Assembly (NCBI GenBank): GCA_902591025.1
Contig: CACIZB010000002.1
Location: 62,001 to 126,000, forward strand
DNA: 64,000 bases
Reading direction: 5' to 3'
Source: an uncultured Pelagibacteraceae bacterium
GTDB lineage: Bacteria; Pseudomonadota; Alphaproteobacteria; Pelagibacterales; Pelagibacteraceae
Every line of letters begins with the position of its first letter. Positions within the stretch are counted from its first letter, which is position 1. The notes beneath the pieces were generated by a model that saw only the letters and a program-made list of their open reading frames with translations, searched no databases and was not told the origin of the DNA. Made by a program: the position numbers and the translations under genes. Below are positions 10,817 through 20,015 of this stretch, piece by piece.

Positions 10817-10893
10817 GCGCCTGTAGCTCAATTGGATAGAGCGCTTGGCTACGGACCAGGAGGTTCTGGGTTCAACTCCTAGCAGGCGCACCA
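10817..10893 (+). tRNA. tRNA-Arg (anticodon ACG), CCA encoded
   Basis: Manual cloverleaf: acceptor GCGCCTG/CAGGCGC, anticodon stem CTTGG/CCAGG with loop CTACGGA, T arm with GGTTCAACTCC-like sequence, terminal ACCA. Confidence 0.97.
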
Positions 10894-10910
10894 CAAAAAA
10901 AGGAGTAAAT

Positions 10911-11009
10911 ATGTTTAAATGGTTACTTGATGCCTCCCTTCAATTATCTGTGATTTACTTTTTTATAATTATTTTTATCATTTTATTAATATTAACTTTT
11001 ATATTATAA
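10911..11009 (+). CDS. Putative 32-aa single-TM small protein
   Basis: MFKWLLDASLQLSVIYFFIIIFIILLILTFIL*; AAGGAG Shine-Dalgarno immediately upstream; follows tRNA-Arg; below the supplied ORF size cutoff. Confidence 0.55.
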   Translation: MFKWLLDASLQLSVIYFFIIIFIILLILTFIL

Positions 11010-11015
11010 AAAAAT

Positions 11016-11417
11016 ATGTCCGAAGAATTTAAACAAATTAGTTTAAAGCCAGGTTTTATGAAGCATAACGGTGGGGTCATGTTTAAAACTATTTCCGATA
11101 CTGAATATGAGTTTAAATCAACTATAAAAGAAAATCATTTAAATGCTGCAGGCATTACACATGGGGGATATCTGTCAGCATTAATCGATGCAGGTGCTGG
11201 AACAGCAGCACACAGATCTGCTGAAAATGCTCCTTGTGTTACTATTTCTTTAGACTTAAAATTTATAGGAGCATCAAGAATTGGTGATGAAATAATTGGC
11301 AATGTAAAAATTTTAAAAAAAACAAAAACTTTAATCTTTTTATTTTGTGAGTTAAAATGTAATAATAAAACAATAACATCAGCTTCAGGAGTTTGGAAAA
11401 TTTTAAAAGTAAAATAG
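11016..11417 (+). CDS. PaaI-family hotdog thioesterase
   Basis: 133 aa; ITHGGYLSALIDAGAGTAAHR motif of acyl-CoA thioesterases. Confidence 0.85.
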   Translation: MSEEFKQISLKPGFMKHNGGVMFKTISDTEYEFKSTIKENHLNAAGITHGGYLSALIDAGAGTAAHRSAENAPCVTISLDLKFIGASRIGDEIIGNVKILKKTKTLIFLFCELKCNNKTITSASGVWKILKVK

Positions 11418-11525
11418 TGAAATGAGAACTTTTATTTGGTCGATTCGGTCATGTTTTAGTCTATTTTTGTTCTTTAAGACTAACTACATCTGGTAGAAAT
11501 AAAAAAATATATACCAAAGATTGAA

Positions 11526-14006
11526 ATGAGAAAAAACAAAATTACTGCTGTTTTAGGTCCAACGAATACTGGTAAAACTCATTTGGCAATAGAGACGATG
11601 CTGTCTTTTGAAAGTGGAATGATCGGATTTCCTTTGAGATTACTTGCTAGAGAAGTTTATGACAAAGTAGTTAAAAAAACTGGTTTGAACAATGTTGCTT
11701 TAATAACTGGTGAAGAAAAAATAATACCAGACAATGCAAAATACTTTTTATGCACAGTCGAGTCTATGCCTATCGATAAACAGTTAGATTTTGTTGGTGT
11801 AGATGAAATTCAGATGTGTGCAGACCATGAAAGAGGTCATATTTTCACTGACCGATTATTGAACATGAGGGGTGAAAAATTAACTATGCTCATGGGATCT
11901 AATACTATAAGAAAAATTATTTCAAAATTGGATGATGATGTAGAGTTTGTTAATAGAAACAGGTTATCAAAACTTAGTTATTCAGGTCACAAAAAGATCT
12001 CAAGAATAAATAGGAAAACAGCTATTATCGCTTTTTCTGCGGAAGAGGTTTATGCGATCGCTGAGTTAATAAGAAGGCAAAAAGGAGGTGCTGCCATTGT
12101 GATGGGATCCTTAAGTCCAAAAACCAGGAATGCTCAAGTGAATTTATATCAGTCAGGCGATGTTGATTTTTTGGTTGCGACGGATGCTATCGGTATGGGA
12201 ATTAATATGGATATTGATCATGTTTACTTTTCTAACTTAAAAAAGTTTGATGGAAAAAAATTAAGAAAACTTAATTTATCAGAAATAGGACAAATTGCAG
12301 GAAGAGCAGGAAGATACTTAAACGATGGAAATTTTGGGGTAACTGGAATTTGTAAAGAAATGAATGATGAAGAAGTAGATCTACTAGAAAATCATAAATT
12401 TGATGATATACAAACTTTGTTTTGGAGAAACTCAAATTTAAATTTTAATAATCCTTTAGCGTTAATTAAATCCTTAGATGAAAGACCCCAGAAAAGTTGG
12501 TTGAGAAAAATACATGAGTGTGTTGATGAGAAAGCACTCAAATATTTTTTAAGAGACAAAAACTTAGAAAATGTTGAATTACATAATAATAATTTAAGCC
12601 TTTTATGGGAATGTTGTCAAATACCAGATTTTGTAAAAAAGACTTATGGCCACCACTATGAGGTAATAGGTAGTGTATTTGGATATTTGAATAGTAATAA
12701 AGGTAAAATTACAGATGATTATATGAGACTAAAGCTGATCAAATTGGACAAATTAGAAGGAAATGTCGATTCTTTATCAAATAGAATTGCAAATGTCAGG
12801 ACTTGGTCATATGTTTCGAATAAAAATAATTGGGTAGAAAATCAAAATTATTGGATAGAAAAAACAAAACTATTAGAAGATAAACTCTCAGATAGACTTC
12901 ATGAAGAACTTTCAAAAACTTTTATTGACAAGAGAGCTAGTGTTCTTGCAAGGGGGTTAAAGCAAGATATGGAATTAGATACTAAAATTTTAGAAAATAA
13001 TGAAGTGATGATTGAAGAGCAGTTTATCGGTAGAATTAAAGGTTTGAAATTAGAATTAGATTTAAAAAAAGGTGCTTTAGAGACTGATATAAAGTCTCTT
13101 AAAAAAGCAGCAAGACAGACTGTCGGTCCTGAATTAGAAAAAAGGGTTCAAAAAATAATCGATACTGGTTTAGTAGAGTTAGCCGATGATTTTAAAATTT
13201 ATTGGGACAAATCTTCAATAGGAAGATTAATACCTGGCAAAGATTATCTGAATCCTGGCTTAGAATTAATTGTTGATGATATTTTAGATTATGATCAAAA
13301 ACAAAAATTAATTACATTTTTAAAAAAATGGCTTAAAAGTAAAATTAATAATATTTTAAAAAGTCTTGTAGATATTAAAAATCTAGACGAAAAAAATACA
13401 TCAATTAAAGCTCTAGCATACCAACTTTATGAAAATAATGGAGTTCTTAGAAGAGATCAAGTTTCTGAATATCTAATAAATCTTAAACAAGAAGATAGAA
13501 AGATATTAAGGGATCTTGGAGTAAAATTTGGAAGATATCATATTTTTTTACACAAACTTATTAAACCAGAGGCTGTCTCTTTAAGAACTATGCTATGGAA
13601 AAATTTTCATCAAAAATATTTTAATCTTAAACCTCCTGCCTTTGGCTTGAATTTTTTAGAAGATAGGAGCAAAAATAATAAATATTTTATGCTATTGTGT
13701 GGATTTGAGCAGTTTGATAATTTTTTTGTAAGAATAGATATTTTAGAAAGGTTATTTATGAAGATTATAAATTCAAGTGAAGAAAAAAATAAAAATACGA
13801 AAATTACTCCAGAGATGCTCAATCTGTTAGGATGTAACAAGGAAAATTTTAAAAAACTGTTAAAAAAAATGGGATATAAGATTAAAGATATAGAAAATGA
13901 AACTTTTTTTAGATATTACCCACCAAAAATTTTAAAAAAAACGTTTGATAAAAAAACTTTGAAAGAGAGTCCATTTGGCATCCTAAAAGACCTTAATTTA
14001 AGTTAA
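11526..14006 (+). CDS. Suv3-like DEAD/DEAH-box RNA helicase
   Basis: Walker A GPTNTGKTHLAIE, GVDEIQMCAD, ATDAIGMGINMDI, GQIAGRAGRY; 826 aa. Confidence 0.9.
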   Translation: MRKNKITAVLGPTNTGKTHLAIETMLSFESGMIGFPLRLLAREVYDKVVKKTGLNNVALITGEEKIIPDNAKYFLCTVESMPIDKQLDFVGVDEIQMCADHERGHIFTDRLLNMRGEKLTMLMGSNTIRKIISKLDDDVEFVNRNRLSKLSYSGHKKISRINRKTAIIAFSAEEVYAIAELIRRQKGGAAIVMGSLSPKTRNAQVNLYQSGDVDFLVATDAIGMGINMDIDHVYFSNLKKFDGKKLRKLNLSEIGQIAGRAGRYLNDGNFGVTGICKEMNDEEVDLLENHKFDDIQTLFWRNSNLNFNNPLALIKSLDERPQKSWLRKIHECVDEKALKYFLRDKNLENVELHNNNLSLLWECCQIPDFVKKTYGHHYEVIGSVFGYLNSNKGKITDDYMRLKLIKLDKLEGNVDSLSNRIANVRTWSYVSNKNNWVENQNYWIEKTKLLEDKLSDRLHEELSKTFIDKRASVLARGLKQDMELDTKILENNEVMIEEQFIGRIKGLKLELDLKKGALETDIKSLKKAARQTVGPELEKRVQKIIDTGLVELADDFKIYWDKSSIGRLIPGKDYLNPGLELIVDDILDYDQKQKLITFLKKWLKSKINNILKSLVDIKNLDEKNTSIKALAYQLYENNGVLRRDQVSEYLINLKQEDRKILRDLGVKFGRYHIFLHKLIKPEAVSLRTMLWKNFHQKYFNLKPPAFGLNFLEDRSKNNKYFMLLCGFEQFDNFFVRIDILERLFMKIINSSEEKNKNTKITPEMLNLLGCNKENFKKLLKKMGYKIKDIENETFFRYYPPKILKKTFDKKTLKESPFGILKDLNLS

Positions 14007-14007
14007 A

Positions 14008-14421
14008 ATGATATTTTTCAAAAAAAAAGAAAATATTGATGACAATCAATTAGTAAAAATTGGAGCATTATTAATACATGCAGCTAGAATAGATGAGGAT
14101 TTCACTCAAGAAGAAGAAAATATTATTAAACAAACACTAATAAACTTAGATGCAAGAAATGAAAATATAGATGAAGTCATTGAAAAAGCAAAAAAGATGG
14201 AAGAAAGTTCTAATCAAATTTTAGATTTCACAAAAGAAGTTAAAAATATGGAGGAAAATAAAAAAATAAAGATTGTTAAAACTTTATGGAAAATTATTTT
14301 CTCTAATAAAAAAGCTGATGTATTCGAGGCTAATCTCATGAGACGACTTGCTGGATTGCTATACATTGACAGTAAAATTATGGGGGATATAAAAGAACAA
14401 ATAAAAAAAGAAAATTCTTAA
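14008..14421 (+). CDS. TerB-family protein
   Basis: 137 aa acidic helical protein resembling the TerB domain ([46 protein letters not shown]). Confidence 0.7.
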   Translation: MIFFKKKENIDDNQLVKIGALLIHAARIDEDFTQEEENIIKQTLINLDARNENIDEVIEKAKKMEESSNQILDFTKEVKNMEENKKIKIVKTLWKIIFSNKKADVFEANLMRRLAGLLYIDSKIMGDIKEQIKKENS

Positions 14422-14747
14422 TGACATACATTGTTAATGATAAATGCATCAAATGCAAACTAATGGATTGTGTTGAGGTTTGCCCAGTAGATTGTTTTTA
14501 TGAGGGTAAAAATATGCTTGTAATTAAACCTGATGAGTGTATAGATTGTGGCGTTTGTGAGCCTGAGTGTCCCGTTGATGCTATTAAAGCAGATACAGAA
14601 CTAGGTTCTGAAAAATGGCTTGAAATAAATGAGAAATACTCAAACATCTGGCCCAATATAAATACAAAAAAGGATCCACCTTCGGATCATGAGAAGTATA
14701 AAGATGAAGAAAATAAGTTTGAAAAATATTTTAAAGAAAACATTTAA
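14421..14747 (+). CDS. fdxA: Ferredoxin, FdxA type
   Basis: [29 protein letters not shown]...[16 protein letters not shown] cluster-binding motifs. Confidence 0.93.
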   Translation: MTYIVNDKCIKCKLMDCVEVCPVDCFYEGKNMLVIKPDECIDCGVCEPECPVDAIKADTELGSEKWLEINEKYSNIWPNINTKKDPPSDHEKYKDEENKFEKYFKENI

Positions 14748-15573
14748 AAAAAAATCAAAAAAAATCATCAAAAAAAACTTAAAAAAGTCATCCAAAAAAA
14801 ATATTTTAAAATCAAAAAAAAAAATATCCAAAAAACTTTTAAAGCCTAAACTTAGAAAAGACCTTGAAAAAAAACAAAATATTAAAAATAATAAGGTATC
14901 TGAGTCAAATAAAGAAAACCTAAGAATTTCAAAAACAAATGAGTTAAAGCCTGAAATTAAAAAAGTTAAGAAACAAGAAACTGAAAAAAGAAACTATAAA
15001 ATTAAAGATTATATTGTTTATCCTAAACATGGAGTAGGTCAAATAACAGAGTTTAAAAAAATTAACATAGGTGGTATCGATGTGGAAACTTATGTCATAA
15101 AATTCGAAAAAGATAAGGCAAATGGAATGGTGCCCGTTAATAAACAATCGCATCTTCGCCCCCTAGCGACTATTAATCAAGTTAACAAATGTATTTCGAT
15201 TTTAAAAAGTAAACCAAAAATTAAAAGATCAATGTGGAGTAGGAGAGCTCAAGAATATGAGGCGAAAATCTCATCTGGAAAAATTTATGAATTGGCAGAG
15301 GTAGTTAGAGATTTAAATAAAGGTGATGACCTTATGGTTGATCAGTCCTATAGCGAAAGACAGCTTTTTGAAAAAGCATATGAAAGAATTTTATCTGAAT
15401 TTAAGATAATATTAAACTTTTCTATGGAAGAAACACAAAAAAAATTGGATAAAGCATTGAAAAGGAATTCAGAAAATTCTCAAAATGTAAAGCCAGATCC
15501 TATAAAAACTGTTTCAACAGACCTTTCGGATGATGAGCCTGTCACTGAAACTGAGGAAAATTTAGAGCAATAA
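14689..15573 (+). CDS. carD: CarD-family transcription regulator with Lys-rich N-terminal extension (start may be 14704)
   Basis: [40 protein letters not shown]... CarD core; ~100 aa Lys-rich preface; overlaps fdxA 3' end. Confidence 0.88.
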   Translation: MRSIKMKKISLKNILKKTFKKKSKKIIKKNLKKSSKKNILKSKKKISKKLLKPKLRKDLEKKQNIKNNKVSESNKENLRISKTNELKPEIKKVKKQETEKRNYKIKDYIVYPKHGVGQITEFKKINIGGIDVETYVIKFEKDKANGMVPVNKQSHLRPLATINQVNKCISILKSKPKIKRSMWSRRAQEYEAKISSGKIYELAEVVRDLNKGDDLMVDQSYSERQLFEKAYERILSEFKIILNFSMEETQKKLDKALKRNSENSQNVKPDPIKTVSTDLSDDEPVTETEENLEQ

Positions 15574-15574
15574 A

Positions 15575-15614
15575 AAAACGCTTCTCACACGTAAATCGTT
15601 ATGAGAAGCGTTTT
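15575..15614 (+). terminator. Rho-independent terminator after carD
   Basis: AAAACGCTTCTCA ... TGAGAAGCGTTTT perfect 13-bp stem immediately after the carD stop. Confidence 0.85.
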
Positions 15615-15634
15615 AATTTAAGAATACTAAGTTT

Positions 15635-15712
15635 TTATCTTCTTCTTCTTTTTTTAGCTTTTTTCTTAGCTTTTTTCTTAGCCTTCTTCGCTTTTTTTCT
15701 TCTCTTAGGCAT
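15635..15712 (-). CDS. Putative 25-aa extremely basic micropeptide
   Basis: Frame checked codon by codon: MPKRRKKAKKAKKKAKKKAKKRRRR*; upstream TAAGGGAGCTAAAG-ATG provides a Shine-Dalgarno. Confidence 0.65.
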   Translation of the reverse strand: MPKRRKKAKKAKKKAKKKAKKRRRR

Positions 15713-15909
15713 CTTTAGCTCCCTTATTTAGTTAAACGAATCAAAATGATTCGTTATTAACTTATTTTTATTTTTTTATACACGTTATGTCAATTATTTA
15801 ATTGAAGTAAAAATTTTAAAAAAAAATGTTAAATAAAAAAATTTTAAGAAAATTTTTAATGTGGAAAAAGTTAATGTTTATGCGCTTTATAATCTATTTT
15901 TAAGTTAAA

Positions 15910-17649
15910 TTAATAAAGTTTTTCTAAATCTTCTTTATATTTTTCTAAAATTTTTTTTCTTTTTATTTTTAAAGTTGGGGTTAACATTCCATTTTCAATT
16001 GTAAATTCGTCATAAATTAATTTAAATTTTTTAATTTTTTCAGTTATTGACAAGTTTTTATTTAAGTTTTCAATGTAAAGTTGGATTTCTTTATTATTTT
16101 TTTCACTTTCGGTCACAATTAGGGAGACTAAGTAAGTTTTTTTATCTCCATAAACGAAACTTTGTTTGATTTTCTCATTAAGGCATAACAAATTTTCAAT
16201 TTTTGATGGTGAGATGTTATCTCCACCGAGATTAACTATTATTTCTTTTTTTCTATCAGTAATTTTTAAATTTCCCTCTTTAGTTATCTCACCGATGTCG
16301 CCTGTATGCAACCAACCATCTTTTAAAACCTCGTCAGTTTCTTTTTTCATATTCCAGTAACCAAGCATTACATTTTCACCTTTTACTAAAATTTCTCCGT
16401 CTTCGGCAATTTTTACTTTATTTGTTTTAAAAGGCGGACCAACAGTCTCGATTTTTATTTTCCCTGGAATATTACAGCTCACTACAGGAGAAGTTTCTGT
16501 CAAGCCATACCCTTGTAAGGTTGGCAAACCTATAGAATTCAAAAATTCACCTATTTTTTGATCTAAGGCCCCACCACCAGAAACAAAGGCCTCTAGTTCT
16601 CCACCAAACTGATTTTTGATTTTTCTTCTCACTAAAATTTCACAAAAAAAATTCGTAATTTTTTCTCTAAGATTTAATTCCTGTTTATTTAAATTTTTAG
16701 TGCCTATTAAAATAGTATTTTCTATTAATTTTCTTTTTAATCCTTTTTGTTTTGAAAAATTGAGAAAAATTTTACTATATAAATTTTGATAAAATCTTGG
16801 TACAGCAGTCATAATGGTAGGTTTTGCAATAGCCATATTAGGTAACAGTTTTTCTAAACTTTCAGCATAGTAAATTTTTGATCCAAATAAAATTTGGACA
16901 TATTGAACAGTATGTTCGTATGAATGGGACAATGGAAGCCATGTTAAAAAAACAGGTTTTTTATCTTTAACTAATAATTCTAGAATTTCTTTTGCACCTT
17001 CACAATTTGATAGAATACCTCCATGACTTAACATTACTCCTTTTGGATACCCAGTAGTCCCTGATGTGTAAATAATACAGGCTAAATCATTTCTTTTTAA
17101 ATCTTTATTATAAAGGTTAATATTCTTAAGAAAATCTTCAGAGTAAGGTTCTGCTATTGAAAAAATATCTTCAAAGAATTTTATTTTTTTATCAAATTTG
17201 TCGATTGAAATAACGATCGTGTTTTCCCTTATATGATTTTTAATTTTATCAAATTGAAAAGAATTCGAGACAATACAAACTTTTGGGGCACAATCATTAA
17301 TAATATATTCATAGTCATTTTCAGAATAGGTTGTAAAAAGTGGAACAGTTACCCCACCTGCATTCATTATTGCTATATCAGATATCAACCATTCAGGTCG
17401 ATTTTCTGATAATAGAACACACCTATCACCCTTAGAAATATTTTTTTTCAAATAGTTTGATAATATCTTTATTTTTAAATAAATATTTGCCCACGAATAT
17501 GAAAATGGTCCAGAATTAGTATCTGAAAAATCTTTATTTTTAAGTGAAACTAAAAAAGTTTCTTTATGAACATTAATTTTTTTAGAAAAATTTTCTTCGT
17601 ATTTAAGAAAAAAAAGCTCAACTAAACTATTTATCTCTTTTAATTCCAT
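15910..17649 (-). CDS. AMP-dependent long-chain acyl-CoA synthetase
   Basis: 579 aa; IIYTSGTTGYPKGVMLSH, GYGLTETSPVVS, GWLHTGDIGEI, DRKKEIIVNLGGDNISP. Confidence 0.93.
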   Translation of the reverse strand: MELKEINSLVELFFLKYEENFSKKINVHKETFLVSLKNKDFSDTNSGPFSYSWANIYLKIKILSNYLKKNISKGDRCVLLSENRPEWLISDIAIMNAGGVTVPLFTTYSENDYEYIINDCAPKVCIVSNSFQFDKIKNHIRENTIVISIDKFDKKIKFFEDIFSIAEPYSEDFLKNINLYNKDLKRNDLACIIYTSGTTGYPKGVMLSHGGILSNCEGAKEILELLVKDKKPVFLTWLPLSHSYEHTVQYVQILFGSKIYYAESLEKLLPNMAIAKPTIMTAVPRFYQNLYSKIFLNFSKQKGLKRKLIENTILIGTKNLNKQELNLREKITNFFCEILVRRKIKNQFGGELEAFVSGGGALDQKIGEFLNSIGLPTLQGYGLTETSPVVSCNIPGKIKIETVGPPFKTNKVKIAEDGEILVKGENVMLGYWNMKKETDEVLKDGWLHTGDIGEITKEGNLKITDRKKEIIVNLGGDNISPSKIENLLCLNEKIKQSFVYGDKKTYLVSLIVTESEKNNKEIQLYIENLNKNLSITEKIKKFKLIYDEFTIENGMLTPTLKIKRKKILEKYKEDLEKLY

Positions 17650-17653
17650 AATT

Positions 17654-17738
17654 TGGTGGGCGAAGAGAGAATCGAACTCTCATTTCTTTCGAAACACGAT
17701 TTTGAGTCGTGCGCGTCTACCAATTCCGCCATTCGCCC
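17654..17738 (-). tRNA. tRNA-Leu (anticodon CAA), CCA encoded
   Basis: Reverse complement GGGCGAATGGCGGAATTGGTAGACGCGCACGACTCAAAATCGTG...GAGTTCGATTCTCTCTTCGCCCACCA; acceptor GGGCGAA/TTCGCCC; loop CTCAAAA; long variable arm. Confidence 0.97.
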
Positions 17739-17797
17739 CTAATTGTTTATTAATTTATTAAATAGTATAAGAACTAAAATTATATTAAAACCAAAAA

Positions 17798-18403
17798 ATG
17801 TTTAAAAGTCTTTACAAAAAATGTTTAGATTTAGCGGCCCATAAAAGTTCTAAATATTACTTGGCAATAGTATCATTTATTGAGAGCTCTTTTTTTCCTA
17901 TTCCTCCTGACGTAATGATAATTCCAATGGTGATTTCAAAGAAAAAAAATTTCATAAAAATTTTTCTCATCACAACAATTTTTTCAGTTTTAGGGGGAAT
18001 TTTAGGTTATTTAATTGGGGCATTTTTTTTTGATTTTGGATCAGAAATTATGAATTTTTATGGTTATGAAAATAAATTATCTGACATCAAAAATAATTTA
18101 GTAAATAGTGACGGTTTTTATGCCTGGTTAAGTATACTTTTTTTAGCAGGTTTCACTCCACTTCCTTATAAAGTTTTTACTATTGCAAGTGGTTTGATAG
18201 GTTTCAACTTTTTAATCTTTGTTTTAATAAGTCTTATTTCAAGAGGATTAAGATTTTTTATTGTATCATTTCTCTCCTATAAGTTTGGAAATTTATTTAA
18301 TGAATTTATGGATAAACATGGGTCAAAATGGTCTACAATAATTGGAATATTAATTGTTATTATTGGTTTTGTCATTTATCTAATTTTTAAATCTCATGTT
18401 TAA
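17798..18403 (+). CDS. YqaA/DedA (VTT-domain) membrane protein
   Basis: 201 aa multi-TM; SFIESSFFPIPPDVMIIPMV and AGFTPLPYKVFTIASGLIG. Confidence 0.85.
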   Translation: MFKSLYKKCLDLAAHKSSKYYLAIVSFIESSFFPIPPDVMIIPMVISKKKNFIKIFLITTIFSVLGGILGYLIGAFFFDFGSEIMNFYGYENKLSDIKNNLVNSDGFYAWLSILFLAGFTPLPYKVFTIASGLIGFNFLIFVLISLISRGLRFFIVSFLSYKFGNLFNEFMDKHGSKWSTIIGILIVIIGFVIYLIFKSHV

Positions 18404-18881
18404 CCTTAAAGCTGAAATTTACCTAAAAATAATTTTTTTATTTAGTTTAATTGCATTAATTTCTGCTTATTTTATAGAACATGTACTTGGCCACCAACCA
18501 TGTAATTTATGTTTGATACAAAGAATACCCTACGGGTTTAGTATAATTTTGATATCCATTTTATTTCTTATGAAGAAAAATGAGAAATTTTTTATTTTAC
18601 TAATAATACTTACTTTTATTTTTTCTTTTGCGATTTCATTGTATCATTTCGGCATAGAACAGGGTTTTTTTAAGGAATCAGCAGTTTGTGGTGTAGAAAA
18701 TTTTTTTGAAAATATTACCAAAGAAGAATTACTCAATAAATTGAGTAAAAAGACAATTAGCTGTAAAGATGTGACATTTAGGGTTTTTGGATTATCTCTG
18801 ACTACTATTAATATTGTAGTCAGCTTATTATTCATTATAACACTGGGTAAATTTTTTATAAATTATGAAAAAAACAAATAA
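18396..18881 (+). CDS. dsbB: Disulfide bond formation protein, DsbB family
   Basis: 161 aa multi-TM; HQPCNLCLIQRIPY CXXC motif and second loop cysteines. Confidence 0.88.
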   Translation: MFNLKAEIYLKIIFLFSLIALISAYFIEHVLGHQPCNLCLIQRIPYGFSIILISILFLMKKNEKFFILLIILTFIFSFAISLYHFGIEQGFFKESAVCGVENFFENITKEELLNKLSKKTISCKDVTFRVFGLSLTTINIVVSLLFIITLGKFFINYEKNK

Positions 18882-19395
18882 TAGAGTTGAGGAATTTATT
18901 CGAGTTGATCATGCAGGTGAAAGAGGCGCGGTTAAAATTTATGAAGGTCAGTTATTGGCATTAAACACAATTATAAAGAATGAAAACTTGAAAAAAACAA
19001 TAGAGGATATGAAAGAACACGAGTTGGAGCATTGCCAATTTTTTGAAAACGAAATAAAAAAAAGAAATATTGAACCAACAAAATTTTTACCTTTGTGGGA
19101 TTTATTAGGAGTAGGTTTGGGGTTTGGTTCAACTTTATTAGGAAAGAAAGCAGCAATGTTATGTACAGCTTCAGTTGAGGAAGTAATCGATAAGCATTAT
19201 TTAGATCAAATTAATCAATTGGGTCCAGATGAAAAGGAGTTAAAAAAAAAAATAACTAAATTTAGACAGGATGAACTAGATCATAAAAACATTGCTTATG
19301 AGGAAGGAGCTTCAAAAAAAGGGCTCTACTCTATTATGGATAAAATGATTAAAACTGCCTCTAAAATTGCAATTCGTATTTCAGAAAAAGTCTAA
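18865..19395 (+). CDS. coq7: Demethoxyubiquinone hydroxylase, COQ7 family
   Basis: FIRVDHAGERGAVKIYEGQLLAL, EHELEHCQFF, ASVEEVIDKHY, DELDHKNIA di-iron ligands. Confidence 0.94.
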   Translation: MKKTNNRVEEFIRVDHAGERGAVKIYEGQLLALNTIIKNENLKKTIEDMKEHELEHCQFFENEIKKRNIEPTKFLPLWDLLGVGLGFGSTLLGKKAAMLCTASVEEVIDKHYLDQINQLGPDEKELKKKITKFRQDELDHKNIAYEEGASKKGLYSIMDKMIKTASKIAIRISEKV

Positions 19396-19397
19396 TC

Positions 19398-19967
19398 TTA
19401 AGCTTCTAATTCAACATCCCAGTATAAATAGTCCATCCAGCTTTTATGTAAAAAATTTGGAGGAAAATTTTTACCATTTTTATGTAAGTCTTCGGTGGTT
19501 GGTTGGAAAGGATATTGGGACAATTTCATTCCAGAAAGTTTTAATAATTTGCCTCCTTTTTTTACATTGCAAGTTGAGCAAGCAGTGACTACGTTATCCC
19601 AGTTGGTTTCACCACCTTTTGATCTTGGAAGTAAATGATCAAATGTTAACTCTTCACCACTTCCACAATATTGACATGAAAATTTATCTCTTAGAAATAC
19701 ATTAAACCTTGTAAAACTAGGTTTTGATTGAGGAACAATATAATCTTTTAATGCTATGACGCTGGGTAATTGCATATTAAATGATGGGCTTCGTACAATT
19801 CTGTCGTAAGTGCTTACTATTGTTACTCGATCTAAGAAAACCGACTTTACAGTATCTTGCCAAGACCATAAAGATAGAGGATAGTAACTCAATGGTCGAT
19901 AATCAGCATTTAAAACTAATGCTGGACATTTTTCTAAAGATACTTCTTGTTCAAGAAAACTATTCAT
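19398..19967 (-). CDS. HNH endonuclease
   Basis: FSCQYCGSGEELTFDHLLPRSKGGETNWDNVVTACSTCNVKKGG. Confidence 0.9.
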   Translation of the reverse strand: MNSFLEQEVSLEKCPALVLNADYRPLSYYPLSLWSWQDTVKSVFLDRVTIVSTYDRIVRSPSFNMQLPSVIALKDYIVPQSKPSFTRFNVFLRDKFSCQYCGSGEELTFDHLLPRSKGGETNWDNVVTACSTCNVKKGGKLLKLSGMKLSQYPFQPTTEDLHKNGKNFPPNFLHKSWMDYLYWDVELEA

Positions 19968-20015
19968 AGGATATTTTTAACTTAAAAAAAAAGTTATTTC
20001 AATAATAAGAGATAA

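Noticed and set aside
14640-14831. Minus-strand [22 protein letters not shown]...
   Set aside because: Shadow of the Lys-rich carD segment (antisense of AAA runs gives Phe); no SD or family support
15826-15903. 25-aa plus-strand ORF MLNKKILRKFLMWKKLMFMRFIIYF
   Set aside because: AT-rich composition gives such short ORFs by chance; no convincing SD and no terminator or partner gene
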